In this document: positions 1-6,812 of the stretch, in pieces
Layout: each line of letters starts with the position of its first letter
Position numbering within the stretch: position 1 is the stretch's first letter
NCBI GenBank assembly: GCA_001970855.1
Contig: LSSN01001377.1
Location: 1-15,429 of the forward strand
DNA length: 15,429 nucleotides
Source: Smittium culicis
Lineage: Eukaryota; Kickxellomycota; Harpellomycetes; Harpellales; Legeriomycetaceae
Reading direction: 5' to 3'
Position numbers and translations under genes: made by a program
The notes under the pieces: generated by a model
What the model was told of the DNA's origin: nothing
What the model saw: only the letters and a program-made list of their open reading frames with translations
Database searches by the model: none

Positions 1-342
1 CGATTGTCTCACCAGTTTATCCAACTGTCTCGAAATCATAACTTCTAACTCCGTACAGGCTTGCTTGTTAGCCACTGTGTCGAAGCTGGGATCGCATAGC
101 GAAGTTAGCTCAAGGGTTATAGTGAGTTGTCCTTCAGCTGGTCTATCTGGGTATGGTCGCACAACTTGACACGTAGTCACTGCATGTACTCGTGATTTCC
201 CGAGTTGCACCTCAACACTTCCGGGCGTTTTTTCGTGCTTGATTGATATTTCGCGGTGATCGTATATACCTCGTCCATCGATTCTATGTCCTTTCTTGAG
301 TGCCTCCAGCACAAATGTATTATTGTTTAAAGATGATTCCAT
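1..342 (-). CDS. RRP45: Exosome complex subunit Rrp45 (EXOSC9), N-terminal part, cut by window edge
   Basis: The reverse strand opens with ATG at 342-340 and stays open for 114 codons to base 1, so only the first third or so of the protein is present. The product is a subunit of the RNase PH-like ring of the nuclear/cytoplasmic RNA exosome. In eukaryotes this ring is a catalytically silent scaffold that threads RNA to Rrp44/Rrp6. The visible part follows the Rrp45 family closely: FVLEALKKGHRIDGR near residues 10-24, a beta-rich stretch with VEVQLGKSRVHAV, and RPYPDRPAEG near residues 71-80. The last of these matches the PYEDRPFEG-type motif of fungal Rrp45 better than other RNase PH subunits. 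The ATG is the only reasonable start because the conserved helix begins about ten residues later. No intron is seen in this part. It is divergent from RPR2 across 521 bases. Confidence 0.9.
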   Translation of the reverse strand, partial: MESSLNNNTFVLEALKKGHRIDGRGIYDHREISIKHEKTPGSVEVQLGKSRVHAVTTCQVVRPYPDRPAEGQLTITLELTSLCDPSFDTVANKQACTELEVMISRQLDKLVRQS

Positions 343-863
343 TATGGATAATATAAAGTTATTTCAAAATAGTGGGCCTGATTCTTTCTGTTTTTTATTA
401 GATAGGATTTTTCGTATTTTAAAGAGATGAATGAAAGGTTATTTATACTTGGTATGGGCGGGTAAAATTGAGCAAATCGATTTTGAAATACAAGGGCGAT
501 TTTTACTTGAATAAACTTGAGGCTTGGAATAGAAGGCTATAAAACGATCGGTGATATGAAAAAAAATCTATATTTAATATATGTACTTTGAATAGCTACG
601 ATTATTATTTTAGTGGCAGATGAATTCTATAAAATGAATCACAGTTCAAAAAAGTAAAAAAATTTTATTCCTTTATTTTGCATCAAAATTTTCTTAGCGA
701 ATAAAATAAGCTCTGCCAAAAATCATAAATCACCATTGGACCAATTGTAAACAAGGCTAACAAAGCTTATAAAGTCAAAACTGGTTGATTTTTGATCTCT
801 AATGATGTTTATCGTTTTGATGAGTTTTTAATCGAAGCTTAGCGAACTTTAATTACATTCAGT
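343..863. promoter_or_regulatory. Shared divergent promoter region of RRP45 and RPR2
   Basis: This 521-base gene-free stretch lies between the start codons of two divergently transcribed RNA-processing genes, so it must hold both promoters unless one start is further inside. It is strongly A+T rich. Short pieces recall the yeast ribosome-biogenesis motifs: GATGAG at about 818-823 (half of a PAC site) and AAAATTTT-type runs near 657-666 and 685-694 (RRPE-like). In such AT-rich DNA the latter are expected by chance, so they are a hint only. No convincing TATA box stands out for either gene, and no open reading frame or structural RNA is seen. Confidence 0.4.
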
Positions 864-1632
864 ATGGGTAAAAGGGACAAGGATTCATTAGTGAATAGGG
901 AAGTGTACGAGCGGATCAATTTCCTGTACCAGGCATCAAATCTTCTTGCGCTTACGAAAATACAAATAGCAAACAAATCTAGAGAAACGCACAACAATAT
1001 AGATTCCAGTTCAACAAAACAAACAACAAGCAATTTATGCGACTCTGATTCTATATCTCAAAATAAAAGCCCTGATGATAGTCATATTAAATGCGACTCT
1101 GAATCTATATCTCAAAATAAAAGCCCTTATGATGGTAATATTAAATGCGATTCTGTAGTCAGCCCTATTCAAAATCCCAAAAATAAGGGTAATGTAAATA
1201 TAAATGGGAAAGTTGGTAAGACTTCAATTGCTAGAAGCAAGCGTAGGTGCTCGATTTTATCAAAGGAAACTGATTTAATACCGCTAGCGCGATTTTACAA
1301 TAAAAATATTTTTGATATTTCGAGAAAGTCCGTTCTTCGAATTGACCCCAACATTAAAAGAACTATATGCAAAAAATGCAAAGCACCTCTGTTGCCCTAC
1401 ATTACCAGCAAAACAAGAATACGGGGTAAACTTATTTATATATTAAAAATCATCGTAAAAATTTAATTGTTAGCTTATTAATTTTATTGAAAATTATTTT
1501 TAATAAGATCTAGGATATGGAGAATTCACAGAAACTACTTGTAGACGTTGTGGAAACTCCAAAAAGTTGTTGGATAATCCAAAATATAAACTGTTTTCTG
1601 ACCGTGATTCACATACAATTAAGCGAAAATAA
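864..1632 (+). CDS. RPR2: RNase P protein subunit Rpr2/Rpp21 with a long repeat-bearing insertion (2 exons)
   Basis: Exons are 864..1425 and 1514..1632. The 88-base intron has donor GTAAAC and acceptor CTAG, and the phase 1 join gives 226 residues. The family is the RNase P protein that binds the catalytic RNA in pre-tRNA 5' maturation, in the nucleus. Evidence: an N-terminal helix REVYERINFLYQASNLL (residues 12-28); then LARFYNKNIF (141-150), DPNIKRTICKKC (161-172) and, from exon 2, CRRC (197-200), the second half of the four-cysteine zinc ribbon; then a basic tail with LFSDRD. The order and spacing match Rpp21, except that about 105 low-complexity residues (roughly 33-138) sit where human Rpp21 has a loop of under ten. 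The insertion holds an 18-residue tandem repeat. Without splicing, a reader would lose the second CxxC. The gene ends 83 bases from the convergent LDAH stop. Snm1 of RNase MRP is a related alternative. Confidence 0.88.
1038..1157 (+). repeat. 54-base tandem repeat inside RPR2
   Basis: Two full copies (1038-1091 and 1092-1145) and the first dozen bases of a third (1146-1157) lie in frame. Each unit encodes 18 residues beginning CDS-[DE]-SISQNKSP and ending in IK. The copies differ at only a few positions, so the duplication looks recent compared with the rest of the gene. The repeat is confined to the disordered insertion and leaves the RNA-binding and zinc parts intact. Confidence 0.85.
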
Positions 1633-1715
1633 AAGATATTCTCTTTTCTTTTTCAAGGAAAAAAAATAGAAAACAATTTAAACTCGCAGTATCTCTAAAA
1701 TATTATTATTTTTAT

Positions 1716-3339
1716 TTAGAGTGACTTTATCCACGAATTCACAGTTTCTGCAATTTCTGATGAATCATCTAATGTTTATATTTTTGTATAAAAAAAGAGC
1801 CAAATTAGAAACTTATTAATTATAGAAAAAATTTTAAATATAAAATATTAAAAGCTTTAAATATTAATGGCATTTAAAAAATAAAGCTTTAAAAAACGTG
1901 AATGCTTAACTTAGTACAAAACTGTGCGGAATATTTTTAGTGCATAATGAGATTTGACCTATTTTTAAAATGTTCAAGATATCCAATTATATATATATAA
2001 ACATACAAATAATTCGATGGGAATCCAAAAAAAAATGAAAGAGTTTTTTTTGAAAATAGATAGATTATAAAATATGTTAATGGGTAATTGTGTTACTTGT
2101 GGAGTTAGTTTGCTTCATGTGTTGGTATTGGGAATGCGGTACCCATTTATCACAGCTTCCATAGTACATAAAGAATTTTTCTCCGTGCTCGGTATAAACT
2201 TTTTGGTCTAATTCGTTGATAGTGGTCATCTCTTCGCGAGCCATGTTCAAAAAGTTGCTAACGGTAGAGTAAGATAAACTCTTGTAAGCAAACATATTTC
2301 TGAGATGTTGGGGCATGCTAGATTCTCTGATACTGATCATTGAAGTCAAGGCAGATGGGCCAAATAAGAATCTTATAATGCCAACTAGGATACAAACCAA
2401 ATGTATCGATATTGGATTAAATAACAGCTTTAGATTATTACCATTTGGCGATTTTGCAATTTCCATGACTGTAGGAAATAGGTACATTACTCGATAAACC
2501 GAAGATTTATTCTCTTTGAACACCTTTAGTTTAATTATTTCGAAAAATTAAATGTTTTGTATGTAATATTTGATAATAAAATTAAGTGTCGTTACCTGCT
2601 CGCAGATGTATGAACCAACGCTATGGCCGCAAATGATAAATTTTGGTTTCTCTTGAATTTCACCAACTTTTGAGTACTGTTCGACAATGTTGGTGTAAAG
2701 TAGCTTGATTCTCTCGATTTGCGCGTTTAATGAAACCACTTCTGATGGTACAACCTGCTGACCCAGTTCATCTTCGTAAATCGAATGTCCTTGCAAAGAG
2801 ACTTTATTCAGGCGGATACAAAAAAAGTAAGGTAAAGAAAAATAAGGATTAAAAAATAATACAAAGTGTAAATCAAAAAAAATAACTTTCAAGAAATCGA
2901 ATTAGATAAAAACTTTTATTTTATATTGTTCGAAATAAAGTTTCTTCAATTGAATACATTATTTCTTTGAATGAAAGAGTACATTAAGAGTAGAAATAGA
3001 AGATTTAGTACTCTTTAAGAACTAATAAATATAAATAGCGCTTACCTCCGATGATTTCAAGCTGGTCTTTATTTTTACGGTGTAGATCGTTTAGAAATTC
3101 TCTGTAGAAGCTAATTGCACCAGGATTGCCTTTTTTTTGAAAAAAGAAATAGTAGAGTTTTGAGGAGAGGTTAAAATTTTGATTTAATTATCAAATGGCT
3201 GTTTCTTACCAGGAATCATGAGCATGACGTATTTGGGAAGTTTTGTGCATGGGTATACCAGAGCTTCATACATATACTCGTTGACTTTAAGCGCTTTGCG
3301 GAAAGGAACTTTAGTGGCTAAACCTTCTAAATAACTCAT
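1716..3339 (-). CDS. LDAH: Lipid droplet-associated hydrolase (LDAH/C2orf43 family), six exons
   Basis: Exons in transcript order are 3339..3210, 3129..3046, 2801..2596, 2523..2097, 1958..1911 and 1768..1716, giving 315 residues. All phases agree. The family is an alpha/beta-hydrolase on lipid droplets and ER, linked to sterol/neutral-lipid metabolism; its substrate is unsettled. Signature parts: MLMIPGNPGAISFYREFL (residues 39-56, the oxyanion PGNPG loop), ICGHSVGSY with nucleophile Ser132, LFPTVMEIAKSPNG (155-168), YYGSCDKWVP with Asp265, and NIPHSF with His294. The His comes from a 48-base exon, and the last helix (DSSEIAETVNSWIKSL) from a 53-base exon. Both align without gaps to the human C-terminus. 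Donors include GTAAGA, GTAAGC, GTAACG, GTAACA and a weaker GTTAAG. Read without the last two introns, the frame would stop early at 2077 and lose the catalytic His. The largest intron (3045-2802, 244 bases, acceptor AAAG) is the least certain junction. Confidence 0.87.
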
Positions 3340-3450
3340 GATGGCCCGCTAGAAAAAATGGTATATGTATTGGAAGCGAATTGGGAGGAATAAGAACGAG
3401 TAGTGAAATGAAGACAGCGGGTAAAGAGAGAAAGCCTTATACTTGAGCAA

Positions 3451-3460
3451 ATTTTATATG
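3451..3460 (-). promoter_or_regulatory. Probable TATA box of the LDAH gene
   Basis: On the reverse strand the bases read CATATAAAAT, about 110 bases upstream of the LDAH start codon. This leaves room for a start site some 30 bases downstream and a pyrimidine-rich leader without any ATG before 3339. A TTTCTAG just before the start codon could also be a splice acceptor in the leader. The region is AT-rich, so this rests on position as much as on sequence. Confidence 0.35.
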
Positions 3461-3955
3461 CTGTAAAAGAGAAATATTATATCCGCACTTTTTACGTAAT
3501 ATTAATTAAAAGTCGATTTTTTTTTAAAAAAAATAAAAAGTATTAGAATTAATTGAGTTAAATTTTGGTATATTTTCAGACGCATTTTCGATTTTCATTT
3601 CATCTGTAAACTAAATCAAAGCTTAAAGCAGTGTGTGAGATATTACTAACTTATCCTACGAAATTGTTATTGTGCACAAAGAATTATAAAAATAGAAACA
3701 TATTTACAGTTCATTTTTCATTACAAGTCTACAACGAATTTGAAAAAAAAAAATAAAAGTAATGTTTTATACTTTTTATAAACTTTCGATTTCTATGAAA
3801 CTAAAAACGCGCTAGTTAAGCTGCGTATTGATTAATCGGAGTACACTGATAGTTTCACCAGTCAAAAAAAGCGTTCTTAGTGTGTGAAATTATATAAAAG
3901 GGATTTATGTTTAGCCATGTTTATTTTTTTATTTGAAAAATATATTGATGGTGAG

Positions 3956-4036
3956 AATTGGTGTAACAGCGGCATTGGTGCATATTTCAATGCATTTAAA
4001 AGTTCATGTTCCGCCGGTACGTTGATACACCTAATT
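3956..4036. ncRNA. Candidate structured RNA (long imperfect stem with internal hairpin)
   Basis: Bases 3960-3971 (GGTGTAACAGCG) pair with 4020-4031 (CGTTGATACACC) in 11 of 12 positions, one of them G-U, around a single A.A mismatch. AATT 3956-3959 pairs with AATT 4033-4036 beyond a one-base bulge. Inside, GCATTG 3972-3977 pairs with CAATGC 3988-3993 over a ten-base loop and stacks directly on the outer stem. This mixed-composition island sits in almost pure A/T DNA. No known RNA is recognised: U1, U2, U4, U5, U6, SRP and RNase P RNA landmarks are absent. It could be an unidentified ncRNA, a processed hairpin, or chance. The strand is undecided. Confidence 0.3.
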
Positions 4037-4423
4037 GAAAATGCTTGGTTTGCTTTACTAAAAAAATTTAAACATTCAAAATTACCAACACAATCTAGCT
4101 CTAATATATATAAAAAAAAATCAATAAATAGTTATATTTAAACTTCAAGTATCAAATATACGCATATCTAAGGAATACAACTTATAATGGGCGATGGTGG
4201 ATATATTCGGGCTACTAAATATGCTTGGATATACACTTAAATGATAAATTTTTATTTATAATCTCTATATGTCAAAGTGAAAAGACTGTAAGACTTATTC
4301 ATGAATCGTGGGTATAATTTACATGTTGTACAAAATGAAATCTATATATTATTATAGTTTTTTCATCTCATCTTGATTTGAAAAGTATGAAAGATGGAGT
4401 TTTGTATATTCACTAATCATAGA

Positions 4424-4997
4424 TTATTGGAAATGTGAGGATAAAAATCTTATGATATTGTTATAGTTTAGCAGCTGGGTTTCAACCAGTCTTCCCGTAA
4501 TCCCTTCGCGGTTGTAGGCGATGAGAGTAGGGACTGCAGTCAAGTTCGTGTCTCTTCTCTTTCTGAACGCATACGTTTCGCTGCTCGTATTTTTTGGGCT
4601 ATCAACAGGGACTTTGAGCAGAGTGTACCCGGCACCAAACGAATCGAGTGCTTTTGCGATCATAGGCATTGCTTTAGTGCAGTCTGGGCAATAACTCTCG
4701 CCAGTACTTTGCGATTCACGGCCTATTTATACATATATTTATTTAAAAAGAAAAAAGAAGTTTCAAATACGTTGAATGTAGGGAGGAAATGATATTAGAA
4801 ATGTTTGGGGAAAAAGGTGGTGGTGGTGAAAGATGAGACTTGCCATAAAATAGCGCAAATACGGGCTTGCCTAAAGATACTTGCTCTTTTACTGTCGAAT
4901 CATACGTCGAAGGATTGTCGATAAGTATCGTTTTTGCGTTTGCAAGAAACAGTGCAAAAACAGCTAGAACTATAAACTTGAAAAAAATTGAACTCAT
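4424..4997 (-). CDS. TXNDC17: TXNDC17/TRP14-like thioredoxin-fold protein with a signal peptide (2 exons)
   Basis: Exons are 4997..4844 and 4722..4424, giving 150 residues. The family (thioredoxin-related protein of 14 kDa) is a small disulfide/cystine reductase, normally cytosolic and reduced by thioredoxin reductase. Visible: GKPVFALFYG (residues 43-52), then RESQSTGESYCPDC with redox pair Cys63 and Cys66 (the family's WCPDC, with Tyr for Trp), a middle part with FRKRRDTNL, the cis-proline loop TAVPTL (Pro116), and a C-terminal helix. Unusual: residues 1-21 (MSSIFFKFIVLAVFALFLAN and the next Ala) form a textbook secretory signal peptide. Sequons NTS (96-98) and NLT (111-113) would be open to N-glycosylation, so the protein should act in the ER or outside the cell. 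The start is fixed by the signal peptide. The intron is GC-AG type. Confidence 0.82.
4723..4843 (-). other. GC-AG intron in the TRP14-like gene
   Basis: The 121-base intron begins GCAAGT at 4843 and ends AATAG at 4723. Splicing there gives a phase 1 join, and FYG-RESQSTGESYCPDC then lines up without gaps with the family pattern of FxG, about eight residues, then W/Y-CPDC. The nearby GT (4839-4838) leaves the wrong phase for this acceptor and would need an internal AAAG acceptor that deletes conserved spacing. GCAAGT is exactly the strong consensus expected of GC donors. Confidence 0.75.
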
Positions 4998-5079
4998 TGA
5001 TATTTACTTAAATCAGAAAATGACTCAAAATAACTTATTGATAATCTCCCCCTTTAATTTTGTACATGAATACAGTTAG

Positions 5080-5087
5080 TATTTATA
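5080..5087 (-). promoter_or_regulatory. Probable TATA box of the TRP14-like gene
   Basis: The reverse strand reads TATAAATA here, 83 bases upstream of the start codon at 4997, flanked by less AT-only sequence (ACAG before and CTAAC after). The distance suits a start site 30 bases downstream and a leader of about 50 bases. Confidence 0.4.
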
Positions 5088-5324
5088 CTGTTCTGAAATG
5101 TTTATCGCTTACTTCAAGTTCCATTAAGACATTAAATCTTTGAACTAAAGTTGATACAAAAATAAAAAAAAATTTCAGCAATATTCCGTAATTTATTGCG
5201 AATAATTTATTAACGAAAAGTATAAATTAAAATAAATAAGCTACAAGTTAAAATATAAAGCCCAGACAATTTGTGCTAAATTTAGATAGTAAAGGAAGTT
5301 TTTTTTTATTGGAACGACTGTATA

Positions 5325-5344
5325 TCAGCAAATAATATAAATTA
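5325..5344 (+). repeat. 20-base dispersed repeat, copy 1
   Basis: It reads TCAGCAAATAATATAAATTA and matches bases 7144-7163 at 18 of 20 positions. A shorter related piece, AGCAAATAGTA, occurs near 14268. It may be a relic of a dispersed element, but no ends, target duplications or coding sequence are visible. Confidence 0.35.
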
Positions 5345-5668
5345 GGAGCTAAATTCTAGGTTTTATGGCTTAGAGCGAGAGGGAAAATAGATTATTCTGT
5401 AAACATCTAGACTCGTAAACGCATCGAATTGTATTTGATAGCTTGTATCTATTTCAATTGCTTATACACATTATTTCTTTCTTTTTGAATAACAGTAATG
5501 CCTCCAGAAAACGTTTGATGAATTTGATATACGCTTTTTAGGACCTCCTTAAAACTCCATCTATAATTCATTTTAATGCTGTAAAATGATACTAGGAATG
5601 CAAATGCACAACAGTGCTCTTTTTCTCGCCTTTTTCATAATTATTTTTACTAGATTAAAATCGTAGAT

Positions 5669-5698
5669 AATTGGCTTATTTTATTTTACTAGCCAATT
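5669..5698. repeat. Inverted repeat (8-base arms, 14-base loop)
   Basis: AATTGGCT at 5669-5676 is repeated in reverse complement as AGCCAATT at 5691-5698. Each arm contains an ATTGGC/GCCAAT (CCAAT-type) core, so the pair could be two facing protein sites as well as a hairpin. The right arm begins at a possible splice acceptor (ACTAG, ending at 5692). Confidence 0.45.
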
Positions 5699-5779
5699 GT
5701 TACCGATTAATAAAAATGATTTAAGCAAATACGACAACGAGTTTACATTATTTAATGTTGATCAGTGGTTGTTTCAGAG

Positions 5780-5917
5780 GTAAATCGCCAGAATAAAACT
5801 ATAATTTTTTTTTAAAGCTTTTTAACATTTACGTGAATTAAAATAAAAATTATATAAACATAAAAGGTAATAACACGTTACTAACTTGATATTCGTTTTT
5901 TTTTTTTTTTTTTCAAG
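5780..5917 (+). other. Intron upstream of the small membrane-protein start codon
   Basis: The donor is CAGAG/GTAAAT at 5780. The branch point is a perfect TACTAAC at 5879-5885, followed by a T tract and the acceptor TTTCAAG at 5917. All three signals are textbook quality and spaced correctly (about 34 bases from branch A to acceptor). Splicing keeps one frame open from 5667 through the gene stop at 6158, so the leader may partly be coding, with its true ATG in an exon further upstream. Confidence 0.7.
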
Positions 5918-5960
5918 GTTTCGTTATCACCATAGCAGAAAGATTCTTAATAAAGAGGAA

Positions 5961-6158
5961 ATGTCGTTTAGGGGAAAGTTCATACCGCCTTTGACAGCGG
6001 CAGTTGTCGGAGTTGGAATATCGGTGTACACGATGCAGCCGTATATAGCCGAACAGAAGGAGAAACAGGCGCAGGCGATAAGAGATAAACAAATATATAC
6101 GGAGAACCAAAAAGCCAGCATCAATAGTGACGAAAAATCTATCGATAAGAAACAATAG
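5961..6158 (+). CDS. Small single-pass protein, possibly mitochondrial inner membrane (65 residues from this ATG)
   Basis: I do not recognise this gene with certainty. From the first ATG after the upstream intron it encodes a short N-terminus (MSFRGKFIPP), one hydrophobic segment (about residues 11-24, LTAAVVGVGISVYT), then a charged, helical, Gln/Lys-rich stretch (EQKEKQAQAIRDKQ) and a polar lysine tail. This layout resembles small respiratory-chain assembly proteins such as PET117 or SMIM20/MITRAC7, which have one segment near the N-terminus followed by a basic helix with an IRD-type motif. The resemblance is architectural, not proof. The frame is also open upstream across the splice (…DQWLFQRFRYHHSRK…), so the protein may be longer. 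It converges with MRPL34, with 258 T-rich bases between them. Confidence 0.6.
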   Translation: MSFRGKFIPPLTAAVVGVGISVYTMQPYIAEQKEKQAQAIRDKQIYTENQKASINSDEKSIDKKQ

Positions 6159-6416
6159 TAATTGAGGTTGCAAATCTTTTATGATGAATAACTTTTAAAA
6201 AAGAAATAAACAGAATTGATTGAACTTTAGAAAGTATCGGCATTTGGAAAATAATTTATACATTAACTACTCATAAATTTTGCATTTAGTAATAAATCTG
6301 TGAAAAATAGTGTATATTATTTATTTTTTTTTTTTTTAAAAGGCGAATTAAAAACAGGGAAATTGGAAAAGTTTATATTATTTTTATTTGAGACGGTTGA
6401 GAAGGATTAAGTTGAG

Positions 6417-6812
6417 CTAGTGGGATAAGAATCGTCGACCTTTGAGCATTCTTCTTTGGAGAACTTTCCTTCCATTTTTAGTCCTCAATCTACGCAAGAA
6501 GCCGTGTTTCCTCTTGCGCTTGATTTGACTAGGCTGATACTCCTGACCATAAGTAGTAAACCTAATTTGGTCAAAATTGAAAAGCTTTGTTAATGGGTTG
6601 AATGAGGATATGGAGCTGAGGAGTGGGTTAGAAGCTACTGATTGAGGAACAGCAGATTGGGGGTTTGCAGCAGAGGAAGAGTTCGTTGAAGATTTTGGGA
6701 GTATCGATAGGCGGGTTACAGTGAACAGTGATCGTGTTGCTGCAGAAGATATAATAGCTGAAGATCTGCTGACAGCTTGCGGTATAGCCTTACTTTTAAG
6801 AATCGAAAACAT
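6417..6812 (-). CDS. MRPL34: Mitochondrial large-subunit ribosomal protein bL34m
   Basis: A single exon of 131 residues. The last 43 or so residues are an unmistakable bL34 domain: [18 protein letters not shown] (about 92-109), then [20 protein letters not shown], matching the bacterial pattern of F-QPS, R-HGFR, TKNGR and L-RRR-KGR. The domain is a short basic peptide that lies in 23S-type rRNA near the exit-tunnel base. The first 85-90 residues are rich in Ser, Ala, Arg and Thr with almost no acidic residues ([20 protein letters not shown] at the start). This fits a mitochondrial presequence and linker. Fungal bL34m proteins are usually extended in this way. The start is the first ATG of the frame. 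A frame on the other strand across its 5' half is a shadow. Confidence 0.92.
   Translation of the reverse strand: MFSILKSKAIPQAVSRSSAIISSAATRSLFTVTRLSILPKSSTNSSSAANPQSAVPQSVASNPLLSSISSFNPLTKLFNFDQIRFTTYGQEYQPSQIKRKRKHGFLRRLRTKNGRKVLQRRMLKGRRFLSH

Larger units (their letters stand above)
3340..4423. other. Intergenic region between LDAH (5' side) and the TRP14-like gene (3' side)
   Basis: About 1.1 kb without a convincing protein gene. The first 120 bases are the LDAH leader and promoter. From about 3500 to 3780 it is nearly pure A/T with homopolymer runs. A more base-balanced island runs from about 3805 to 4080. It contains the structured element at 3956-4036 and a 74-codon open frame from ATG 3919 to 4141 on the plus strand. 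The frame's lysine-, asparagine- and serine-rich 3' half looks like translated AT-rich DNA, so I do not call it a gene. Beyond 4140 I see nothing but AT-rich sequence and the 3' flank of the TRP14-like gene. Confidence 0.5.
4998..5960. other. Intergenic region with divergent promoters, a hairpin and a spliced leader
   Basis: It lies between the starts of two divergent genes. From 4998 to about 5090 it is the leader and TATA region of the TRP14-like gene. From 5100 to 5660 it is AT-rich with no supported gene. It holds one member of a 20-base repeat pair (5325-5344), a hairpin (5669-5698), and a probable exon ending at 5779 that is spliced to 5918. The exon frame is open from 5667 to 5779 and continues in frame into the small protein gene, but it has no ATG. 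Confidence 0.45.

Noticed and set aside
343..863. RRPE and PAC ribosome-biogenesis promoter motifs
   Set aside because: They are only partial matches, and AAAATTTT is common by chance in this base composition, so they are kept as a remark and not called as sites.
4028..4042. CTAATTGAAAA, a piece also found in U4 snRNA
   Set aside because: The rest of U4 (5' stem-loop, U6-pairing region, Sm site) is missing around it, so an eleven-base match in AT-rich DNA is likely chance.
3919..4141. 74-codon open frame on the plus strand with several Cys and Trp
   Set aside because: It has no family resemblance. Its 3' half is Lys/Asn/Ser-rich like translated AT DNA, and the balanced 5' half is explained as well or better by the paired RNA structure.
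4707..4840. Alternative GT-AG splice for the TRP14-like gene (donor GTCTCA, acceptor AAAG)
   Set aside because: It keeps the frame but uses a poor donor and shortens the loop before CPDC. The GC-AG path has a strong donor and family-like spacing.
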